The notes under the pieces were generated by a model, which did no database searches, was not told where the DNA came from, and was given only the letters and a program-made list of their open reading frames with translations. A stretch of 64,000 nucleotides of DNA, taken from the NCBI GenBank assembly GCA_964544655.1, contig CAZJCM010000010.1:1-64000 (forward strand), read 5' to 3'. Both the position numbers and the translations under genes were made by a program. The DNA is from HyVt-443 sp964544655. Lineage in GTDB: Bacteria > Pseudomonadota > Gammaproteobacteria > Chromatiales > Chromatiaceae. Shown one piece after another: positions 16,201 to 25,951 of this stretch (its first letter is position 1; the number at the start of each line of letters is the position of its first letter).

Positions 16201-17026
16201 CGGAACCCTTGTTGATACTGGCGAAACCGACCCGAAGGCTGTTGCCCTGGCGGCTGAAGGCCTGTCCGACACCGGCGCGCGCCAACAGTATGCGGGAGCG
16301 GTAGTACTGAAACCAGTTGGCAAAATTCTGGATCTCTTCATCCCGGGTCCGGGTGATCGAGCCATCGGGACTGGTAAAGGTGGCATCGGCAGCGGTGGCC
16401 GAGGTGATCTGGACCCGCCTGTAGCTGGCACGCAGCATCCGGTTGCCGACACCATCATAGACGTAGTAGGTGATCGGCCAAAAGGTATGGGTGCCAAAAT
16501 AGGCAGCAGTCAAGTCAAAGAGGTCCTGGGTCGCGGTATTCTCGAACCAGATGGCACTCTGCGTCTGCTGCGCGGTGAGGTCAATGGTGCCCCGGCTGTG
16601 ATCATAGGGGTTGTAATAGGCCGCCGTAGGATCGGCGTCATCCATGGCACTACCGTCGGCATTGGCCCAGGGCGTATAGGTCACGTTGGGATCGTAGAAG
16701 ACCCGGTTGTTGCTGGCGCAACGGCCGAAGAAGTTCTGCAGGCTGTTGTCGTTGAAGCTCGGCACCTGATTGGCATAGTCCCCCGGGCCGTAGAGCTGGC
16801 TCGGCCGCGGAAAGAAGAAGATGGAATAGACCATATTCTCATCAGGCATGAACTCCCACTGCATGGACCCAGAGTCGTCCAACGTAAACATGACATTCGG
16901 CTCCACCGCACCACCGATGAACAGCGGCACCTGGGAGATGGTCCCGGCCACCGACACCTGCGATGGCAACCAGCTGATCAGACTACAGGCCAGAGCGATG
17001 GCCATGCGTTTCAAATTGATCATCAT
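13298..17026 (-). CDS. pilY1: Type IV pilus tip adhesin / biogenesis protein PilY1
   Basis: About 1242 residues. Signal peptide, then a von Willebrand A-like region with MIDAS-type DDSGSMQWEF near residue 50 and ILMTDGYWNG near 360. The C-terminal half is the PilY1 beta-propeller (VGVIYVGANDGMLHAFEATT, then DINGDRIVDRVYAGDLLGN, the calcium-binding loop that controls retraction in PilY1). Additional Asp-rich DxNGDG loops occur. PilY1 sits at the pilus tip, supports adhesion and surface sensing, and needs the minor pilins. The start ATG has GGGAGG 5 bp upstream. Confidence 0.95.
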   Translation of the reverse strand: MMINLKRMAIALACSLISWLPSQVSVAGTISQVPLFIGGAVEPNVMFTLDDSGSMQWEFMPDENMVYSIFFFPRPSQLYGPGDYANQVPSFNDNSLQNFFGRCASNNRVFYDPNVTYTPWANADGSAMDDADPTAAYYNPYDHSRGTIDLTAQQTQSAIWFENTATQDLFDLTAAYFGTHTFWPITYYVYDGVGNRMLRASYRRVQITSATAADATFTSPDGSITRTRDEEIQNFANWFQYYRSRILLARAGVGQAFSRQGNSLRVGFASINKGSDTIDGAASDGTIINGVRGFEGADRDAFFALLYGHTIGTASTPLRSAIDNVGKYFKRADNAGPWGDNPGTNVSGDHLSCRQSYNILMTDGYWNGNNLTTPGIGGVNVDNINGPSISDAAGNTVHYVPEGPYADAFSNTLADVAMYYWNHDLRSDLDNRVRTNASDPAFWQHLVNFTVGLGVTGTLDPAADLPDLTDGTKSWPQPDGGETNIDDLWHAAVNSRGGFFSAANPVQFADALEESLRNIVGRIGSSSTIATNSTRLDNNTFIYQAKFGSEDWSGQLQAFIVDPGTGLPIDADEGTPDVVDPEWEASAELASRIAPRKIFTLDSSDANGDGIPGLPFIWASLPAGHQALLNMGPGGVDTEGENRVDYLRGDHSNEQSNSGGIFRNRSFILGDIVNSDPWFVGQQDLGYNLLPGAEGSSYLTYRSSESYQNRVGVIYVGANDGMLHAFEATTGEELFAYVPEAVLPDLWHLTDPEYTHRYFVDGPPNGKDAYVEVNGVRSWKSVLVGSLGAGGKAIYALDVTDPANFSANDVMWEFGVGDDDGEDTNGDGIPDGNGAPDGDLGYVLGQVSVVRMANGDWAAIFGNGYGSTNRSAVLFIVDISTGELIRKIDTQAVGDALHPNGLSTPIAVDINGDRIVDRVYAGDLLGNMWAFDLSSANDPSAWDVDYHGPGGVPQPLFVARDADGNVQSITGKPQETRHIRGGALVFFGTGKFFEIGDNIEQRKNAFYAIWDDFSASTPSPVSNARVNGEITALLKQAITHESVTTTNLVDGVQVETRMISDAAGNLTENPFDDDARATTDHRIDWDTHKGWYLELESPVNGWEGERVVSTPLLRENRVIFSTMIANPNPCESGGASWLMELDMYSGARLPSTPFDLNGDGVFDEQDYIEIATGEVNEAGEPITIKVPASGKKSRVGIIKTPSIVKGDAGREYKYTSGSSGEMERVVESRGYRVGRQSWRQLQ

Positions 17027-17043
17027 TGCGCCCTCCCGGACTG

Positions 17044-17595
17044 CTACCACTTGTAGATGCTTTGCAACAGGACAACCGTGTTGGGCGACCGGCCAACCCC
17101 ACGTGCGGTAATCTGCAGATAGATGTCGGCGGCGCCGAGATCCTGTCCCGCCTCACCACTTACCGGATGGGCCGGGAGTTTTTCGATGATGTATGCGGGC
17201 TGGGTATCCACACCGGGGATCAGATTGGCACCGCTGTTGAATACACCGTTGGCGGCCCACCAGGTGGCCCCTCTGTTCGCCTGATCCGTCCACCAGGGCA
17301 GGCCGTCATTGGTGGCATCGGGGGAACCCAGATCCCGGATCGAACCACGCGCAGTACCCAGTGCAGGGAGCACCGCCTGCGAGGCAAGCCACTGCTCCGC
17401 CTGGCGAAGCGCCGATTCAGCCGCTTGGAAGGCCATGTTTCGATCACGCATGTTACCGGCCATTCGCTCCTCCAAGATGTTGATGTCCATGGTGGAGACG
17501 CCAAAGATGGTCATCAGCAGGAGAATCATCAGTGCAGTGATCAACACCGCTCCCTGTTGCCGCCTGCCGGCCGCTGCCTGTCCAATCGCTGTCAT
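17044..17595 (-). CDS. pilX: Minor pilin PilX
   Basis: 183 residues. The N-terminal PilX motif RRQQGAVLITALMILLLMTI is followed by STMDINILEERMAGNMRDRN and AFQAAESALRQAEQWL, the classical PilX_N domain. The helix lacks the usual Glu5, as in other PilX proteins. It forms part of the priming complex that carries PilY1. The start overlaps the pilW stop by 4 bp, which suggests coupled translation. Confidence 0.94.
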   Translation of the reverse strand: MTAIGQAAAGRRQQGAVLITALMILLLMTIFGVSTMDINILEERMAGNMRDRNMAFQAAESALRQAEQWLASQAVLPALGTARGSIRDLGSPDATNDGLPWWTDQANRGATWWAANGVFNSGANLIPGVDTQPAYIIEKLPAHPVSGEAGQDLGAADIYLQITARGVGRSPNTVVLLQSIYKW

Positions 17596-18590
17596 GGCAA
17601 CCGGTTCCGTAATCCGATGGTCGAAGTCATGGTTTGAGTGAAGCCCCTCTGGTTGTCGATCGAGAGGTTCCCGGCCCTGGAACTGAGCGTCAATACCGCC
17701 CTTACGCTGTTGACGCGTCCCCAGTCAGTCACCAACTGGGGCGTCACGTACTGATCGACGAAGAAGTTGTTCGTCGTATCCTCACCATAGGTGATCTGCA
17801 GATCGGTCACACCATCTGCGAGCTCCTGGGCAGCGCCGCCATTGGTTCGGGTATACAGCGCGGGCTGACCAAAAGCATTATTGCGAACGAAATAGTCCAG
17901 CTGCAGAAATTTGTAGATTCGGGCATCCTGGCCGTACACCTTGCCCAACCGGTTCGTTGAATTCTGCACATTGTCGTGAGAAAGCTGGATGGTCGTGCCC
18001 ACCGGGGCAGACACGGCGCTGACCCGAAACAGGTCGGAACTGTCGCAATCGGTGATCAGCACCAGATCTCCGGCCTGAAAGCCGCAGGAGTTTGCGCTAT
18101 TGATGGCAATGTCGGCACTTTCGGAGGTCATACCGCCAGCCAGGTAAGTGCTGCATTCGGAGACCCGGCTGACCGTGATCACATCGGTACCCGGAAGCAC
18201 ACTGGCCGGATCATCCCCGGTGCCGCTGGTGTCACCATACAGCGGGCTGAAGGTGCCATTGGCCTGATACTCATATCCCCGCACCGCAGACTGGGCATTG
18301 AACGAGGCCAGACCCGGCATGCTGTTGGCAACCACGTTCGGCGTCACCTCATCCAGGCTGCCACAGCCCTGGAATCCAGCCATGCGAATGTTGCTCGTCA
18401 GCACTTCCATGGCATACCGACCGGTCTCCTGTATACGGGACAGGGCATCCTGAGCGCGATAGGCCTGTTTGCTGCCAATGAAGATCTGCACCATGCCCAT
18501 GGTCAACAGCAGCCCGAGCAACATGGCCACCAGGATCTCGACCAGACCGACACCCGACTCTCTGCCCACCGATTGAATCATTCCCCGCAT
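17592..18590 (-). CDS. pilW: Minor pilin PilW
   Basis: 332 residues, standard PilW size. The prepilin site is RESGVG|LVEILVAMLLGLLLTMG, followed by IFIGSKQAYRAQDALSRIQE and GRYAMEVLTSNIRMAGFQGC, the PilW family hallmark. A large extracellular domain follows. It works with PilV, PilX and FimU to start pilus assembly and present PilY1. Two bases separate it from pilV. Confidence 0.94.
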   Translation of the reverse strand: MRGMIQSVGRESGVGLVEILVAMLLGLLLTMGMVQIFIGSKQAYRAQDALSRIQETGRYAMEVLTSNIRMAGFQGCGSLDEVTPNVVANSMPGLASFNAQSAVRGYEYQANGTFSPLYGDTSGTGDDPASVLPGTDVITVSRVSECSTYLAGGMTSESADIAINSANSCGFQAGDLVLITDCDSSDLFRVSAVSAPVGTTIQLSHDNVQNSTNRLGKVYGQDARIYKFLQLDYFVRNNAFGQPALYTRTNGGAAQELADGVTDLQITYGEDTTNNFFVDQYVTPQLVTDWGRVNSVRAVLTLSSRAGNLSIDNQRGFTQTMTSTIGLRNRLP

Positions 18591-18592
18591 GC

Positions 18593-19051
18593 TCAGATAT
18601 CCGTAACCATGGTGAAGTTTTGTACCTGTTGGGCACCTCTGCTGTCATCCCATTGCACCGTTACCGTGACCCGATTGCCATTCACCACGACCGAGCCATC
18701 TCCCTGTGGCAACAACTGGCCGAGGTTGGCCAACCAGCTATTCAGGTCGCGCTGCGCCTGGTTGCTGGCATTGGCGAAGGGGTCTGCGGCCATGGCGATG
18801 GCATAACCGTCAACCGCATTGCGGTTGGTACGTATGCAATCGGCGATATCGTAGGCCAGCAGAGTAGCCTGGGAGCGCAGCAAAGAGCTGTGATTGACCC
18901 GAATGCCAGTGGCTTGCAACCCGGCAAGCCCGAGCAGGCCAACGGAGAAGATCATCACGGAGACCAGCACCTCGACCAGGGTAAAGCCCCTGGATCCCGG
19001 CAATTGGCAGCGGTTCTCGAGTTTGCGCTTCATCTGCATCACCAAGTACAT
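18593..19051 (-). CDS. pilV: Minor pilin PilV
   Basis: 152 residues. The leader ends at SRG|FTLVEVLVSVMIFSVGLLG with AGLQATGIR after it, the typical PilV start. The head domain is small. It overlaps the upstream fimT/U gene by 13 bp. A second in-frame ATG lies at 19033, which cannot be ruled out. Part of the minor-pilin priming complex. Confidence 0.93.
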   Translation of the reverse strand: MYLVMQMKRKLENRCQLPGSRGFTLVEVLVSVMIFSVGLLGLAGLQATGIRVNHSSLLRSQATLLAYDIADCIRTNRNAVDGYAIAMAADPFANASNQAQRDLNSWLANLGQLLPQGDGSVVVNGNRVTVTVQWDDSRGAQQVQNFTMVTDI

Positions 19052-19557
19052 GAGGTAGGATCATTCTGAATGTCAGTGCAGCTTGCCCCGCAGGTGTTGA
19101 CGCGACCGGCAGCAGTAACAGGGACACTGCGAACGCCACTGCCGCTGCTTGCCGAAATATCGAAGCAGCGGACAGTGGCCACACCGCCTGTGGGCAGAAA
19201 GGTGATATTGGCGCCATCGGTGCTGATCTGCAGGTTGGCGGATGTTGCAGGAAAGGTCCGGATCAGCACATTGTTATTGGTCACCGGATCGAGATACTGC
19301 ACATCCCAGCCGGCCTCCCAGTTGGTCTGGTCGTTGGATTGTGCCCTCACTTCCACATTCTGCCCCCTCCTGGCAGCCTCGGAGCGGGCCAGGTTCAGCG
19401 CCGCGACCAGCGAACTGCTGGCCGTTATCAGCTCGCTTCTCTCTTTCATACGCGTGATACCTGGGAGCCCCACCGCAAGCACGATGCCTATGACCACCAG
19501 GGTCAGGATCAATTCAACCAGAGTGAATCCGTGATATTTTCTGCTACGGCTTTTCAT
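19039..19557 (-). CDS. fimT: Minor pilin FimT/FimU (GspH family)
   Basis: 172 residues from the ATG at 19557. The prepilin site is KYHG|FTLVELILTLVVIGIV, followed by the GspH/FimT pattern RSELITASSSLVAALNLARSE. A disulfide-type cysteine trio is near the C-terminus (RCFDIS, TCGASC). FimT and FimU cannot be separated by eye; either would be the first gene of the pilin operon. It is divergent from thiO with about 125 bp between them, which must hold the operon promoter. Confidence 0.9.
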   Translation of the reverse strand: MKSRSRKYHGFTLVELILTLVVIGIVLAVGLPGITRMKERSELITASSSLVAALNLARSEAARRGQNVEVRAQSNDQTNWEAGWDVQYLDPVTNNNVLIRTFPATSANLQISTDGANITFLPTGGVATVRCFDISASSGSGVRSVPVTAAGRVNTCGASCTDIQNDPTSCTW

Positions 19558-19684
19558 ATTGAACTCTATAGATGATAAACATGAGGATTGCATCTCCCCC
19601 TGGACGGCTGGCAGTAAATCCCGGACGAATGGCTGTCTCGAAGTGGTAGAATCCCTCGCTTGGCCATATCAGAATTCCGCAATC

Positions 19685-20770
19685 ATGTTCGACTGCATCA
19701 TCATCGGCGGCGGCATCATCGGCATGCTGACCGCCCGGGAACTGCGACTCGCAGGCATGACCGTGCTGCTACTGGAGCGCGGCAGGACCGGTCGTGAATC
19801 ATCCTGGGCCGGCGGTGGCATCATCTCACCACTCTACCCCTGGCGCTACCCGGACGCCGTTACCGCTCTCGCCAGCTGGAGCCAACGCCATTACCCCGAG
19901 CTCTCCGCCAGCCTGGCCGAATCCACCGGCATCGATCCGGAATGGAAACGGGATGGGTTACTGATTTTATCCCCCGGAGACACCGCCCAAGCCATCGATT
20001 GGGGAGCGCGGCAGGACCAGCCGGTGCAACTCGTCGGCAGGCAGGCGATAAGAGAGCTGGAACCCGCGCTCGGTCAGCCGCCGGAAAGCGCCATCTGGCT
20101 GCCCGAGGTAGCGCAGATCCGTAATCCACGGCTGGCCAAGGCGTTACGCAAAGAGCTGGAACGCATTGGCGTGATGATCCAGGAGGGTGTCCAGGTCGAT
20201 GAAATCCTGCAGAACCAGGGGCGCGTCCTGGGTGTGCGCACCCCAAGCGGCAGAATCAACAGTGGCCAGGTGCTGTTGAGCGCCGGGGCCTGGAGCGGCG
20301 GACTCTTGCAGACCCTGGGCATCGAGCTGGCGGTAGCACCGGTACGGGGGCAGATGATCCTGTTCCGTGCGCCAACGGGCCTGATCAGCCGCATCACGCT
20401 GCAGCAGGACCGCTACGCCATCCCGCGCAAGGATGGCCGGGTACTGTTCGGCAGCACACTGGAACTGACCGGTTTCCAAAAGGAGACCACCAACAGCGCA
20501 AGAACAGAGTTATGGGAGATCGCCACCCGGATGTTTCCCGGCCTGGAGAAGACCCCCATCGAGCATCACTGGGCCGGTCTACGGCCGGGCTCCCCGGACG
20601 GGATTCCGTTCATCACCCCCAGCACGGTGTCCGGTCTGTTCATCAACGCCGGCCACTTTCGTAACGGCGTGGTACTGGGACCGGCTTCGGCCCGGCTGAT
20701 GGCAGACATCATGCTGCAGCGGGACAAGATCCTGCCCAGCATCCCATATGCGCTGCAGGCAGCCCGATAG
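19685..20770 (+). CDS. thiO: Glycine oxidase ThiO / FAD-dependent oxidoreductase
   Basis: 361 residues from the ATG at 19685. The N-terminal Rossmann dinucleotide motif is IIIGGGIIGMLTARELRLAG with LLERGRTGRESSWAGGGIIS. The C-terminal DAO-family end is HHWAGLRPGSPDGIPFITPS and FRNGVVLGPASARL. ThiO oxidises glycine to iminoglycine for the thiazole of thiamine. It lies beside the minor pilin cluster, as in Pseudomonas. No other thi genes are near. Confidence 0.9.
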   Translation: MFDCIIIGGGIIGMLTARELRLAGMTVLLLERGRTGRESSWAGGGIISPLYPWRYPDAVTALASWSQRHYPELSASLAESTGIDPEWKRDGLLILSPGDTAQAIDWGARQDQPVQLVGRQAIRELEPALGQPPESAIWLPEVAQIRNPRLAKALRKELERIGVMIQEGVQVDEILQNQGRVLGVRTPSGRINSGQVLLSAGAWSGGLLQTLGIELAVAPVRGQMILFRAPTGLISRITLQQDRYAIPRKDGRVLFGSTLELTGFQKETTNSARTELWEIATRMFPGLEKTPIEHHWAGLRPGSPDGIPFITPSTVSGLFINAGHFRNGVVLGPASARLMADIMLQRDKILPSIPYALQAAR

Positions 20771-21125
20771 TGGAACAGCTGACAGCAGGACGTTCATACA
20801 GCGTGATGGGCCGACACTGGACCTCCCGCCCCATCTTCGGCCACAGCCTGCAGACCCTGAGACCCCGTAATCATAGAATACGCCTACAGATAAAATGCGG
20901 CAGGACGATACAGATCATAACTATCCCGGTTAACCATGTTAGTTGTACTGAAAGCGGGTTTGCCCTCTCCTGCCAGGGGGACTGCGACACTCTCTCAGCC
21001 GCTCGACATCCAGCCTGATCGCACATAGTTCAATGGTGGCACAATGGATAAGAAGAGGACTCCTCAACCCCTTAAAGTTGCACTCTTTCGCCGATAAAGT
21101 TGCCTTAACTTACGGTGTCAACACC
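20771..21125 (+). other. Gene-poor 355-bp region before the repeat-protein operon
   Basis: Between thiO and the exported repeat protein. A GTG-started frame beginning at 20770 gives 82 residues of basic, low-complexity character without a domain and is rejected. The right end carries a flagellar-sigma-like promoter motif. Nothing else was recognised. Confidence 0.6.
21073..21097 (+). promoter_or_regulatory. Sigma-28 (FliA)-like promoter, TAAAGTT ... GCCGATAA
   Basis: GCCGATAA at 21090-21097 is a perfect FliA -10 element. TAAAGTT at 21073-21079 matches seven of eight positions of the -35 element. The gap between TAAA and GCCGATAA is 13 bp, while 15 is usual, so activity is doubtful. It lies 28 bp before the ATG of the signalling operon. 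Confidence 0.35.
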
Positions 21126-23014
21126 ATGAGCACTAACGACAGAGCATCAGGCCCATCCCGATCGACAGGAAGCATACTCACTATTGCGGTTTTGCTTCTC
21201 GCCCTATTCACATCCACCCCCCTCTCGGCCGCGATAACCGCTGAGAAGACACCCAACGATGTTTTTCGACAGGCGCAGCGGCTGGCCGATGACGTACGCA
21301 AGCTGCGAAAAAGAAACAACATCACCACCCCCTGGCCGAAGGTGGAGATAGAACCCGGCCGGGAACCCCGGCATGTATTCCAGAAGGCGCTGGAGATCCT
21401 GGGCAAGATCAACAAATACCGGATCAATGTGGCCAGGATCGGGGAGATCACCATCCCCCGTTTCCCCGGACGGGATATATCGCCCAATGAGGTCTATGGC
21501 GTCGTCGTCCGCCTGCGCCAGGAACTGGCCCTCCTGGTACGGGACAATCTGGGCAATCTGGGCAATCTGGGCAATCTGGGCAATCTGGGCAACCAGAAAA
21601 CTGAAAAGAAGATCAGCAGGGGCAAAAAGACACCGAGCCACGTCTACGCCTCCCTCTCCGAGATCTCCATCGCCCTGGAAGAGACACTCGGATTACGCAG
21701 CATCACGCCGTCCGAGGTCTACCTGCGCAGCCAGCAGGTGATCGAACTGGTGCGCTTTCTGCGCAGAAGCCAGAATCTGCCCATGAACGTCCCCAAGCCG
21801 GTGCGTACCCAGGGGAAGCTACCCAACCATGCCCTGAAGTCGGTGCATGACCTTTTGGGGCAGATTCGCCAGGCGGAGCACAATCTGTGGATGAAGCCAG
21901 TGAAACAACCGGTCACGCCCAGACGGGTGATCTCACCAAGCGACGTCTATGATGCCATGGGCGTCGCCATTGCCGAGTTGCAGCGCATCCAGTTTCGCCT
22001 CGGTCTGGAACGGGACTTCCCGGCAGCGAGACCGGAGCCGGGCAAGACGCCGGACGATGTCATCCTCAACACCCGGTGGGCGAGCGCGCTGTTGCCCGAC
22101 TTCGCCATGGGCAAACCCCTCCGGCAGTATGATCGCTCAGCCTTGACCAAATCGCCCAACGAGGTCTTTTCCGTCACCGAGCACATCTTGCATAAGCTAC
22201 TGGAATATCGCCGTTTACGTGGCATCCAGTCACCGCCCCGCCGGGCGCGCATGATCCGCGGCCTGAAACCTCAGCATGTCTACGCCAAAGCACTGGAGAT
22301 CATGGAGAAGGTGGACCTGCTACGGCGGCAACAAGGCTTGGGAGCAATGACCATACCCAGGTATCCGTTGCGCAAGATCACCCCCTCCGAGGTATTCGAC
22401 CTGGCGCTGCGCCTGGACAACGAACTGGTTCTGATCTACCAACAGGAGGAGTTGGAGGCCAAGCCCTGGGGCGTGGAGACACGGGTAGGGGAGTACCAAG
22501 ACAAGCAGCCAAGCGATGTGTTTTTCAACATGCAGCGTATCTCACACCTGCTCGATACCCTCGTCGGTTCCGAGGGATTCACCCCCAACGACGTGTTCCG
22601 GGAGGTGCTCAGCACCAAGCGCGAGGTGGCCCTGATCGCCGACAGCCTGGGCGAGGCCATCCCGGCGGAGGTCTGGAGCGCGCCTGAGTTCAAGCCCGGA
22701 ACGGAACCCCGCGATGTATTGGGTGCGGCCAGAGAGGTATTGAACCTCATCGTACGCATCAAACAACGGGCGGGCATGTTCGGGGTGCGCAACATCGCCA
22801 TCCCGGCCGGTGAAATCGTCACCCCAACCGATGTGTATAACCAGGTGCGGCTGATCGAGTCGGAACTGACCGAATTCAAGGTCTTCATGGGTATCGCCAC
22901 CATCCCCGAACAGCCGCCAGTGCAGCGGGGAAAGACACCTGCTCACGTCTTGCAAGTGCTCGAGGGGATCTCTCATGCACTGCGCATCATCCTGCACATC
23001 GAGAAGAGACCAGA

Positions 23015-23018
<4 letters not shown>
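21126..23018 (+). CDS. Exported protein of 16 degenerate TPxDVY-type repeats
   Basis: 630 residues from the ATG at 21126, where a signal peptide or anchor starts (SILTIAVLLLALFTSTPLSA). The rest is about 16 degenerate repeats of roughly 35-40 residues, each opening with a Pro-x-[DEH]-V-[YF] signature: KTPNDVF, REPRHVF, ISPNEVY, KTPSHVY, ITPSEVY, ISPSDVY, KSPNEVF, KPQHVY, ITPSEVF, QPSDVF, FTPNDVF, EPRDVL, VTPTDVY, KTPAHVL. Each continues into an amphipathic helix with conserved leucines. It ends by overlapping the histidine kinase start by 4 bp, so the two are made together. I know no named family. A periplasmic scaffold or ligand-binding partner of the kinase is inferred. Confidence 0.85.
21546..21590. 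repeat. 9-bp in-frame tandem repeat, five copies of AATCTGGGC
   Basis: Five perfect copies encode Asn-Leu-Gly five times, between repeats 3 and 4 of the exported repeat protein. Length changes keep the frame, so copy number could vary between strains and change the linker length. Confidence 0.9.
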
Positions 23019-25918
<2,900 letters not shown>

Positions 25919-25951
25919 TTTCGGGCACTGCAGCAAACAGGATGAGCAGGC

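Noticed and set aside
20770..21018. GTG-started frame of 82 residues after thiO
   Set aside because: No ribosome site, basic random-looking composition, no domain; better read as intergenic.
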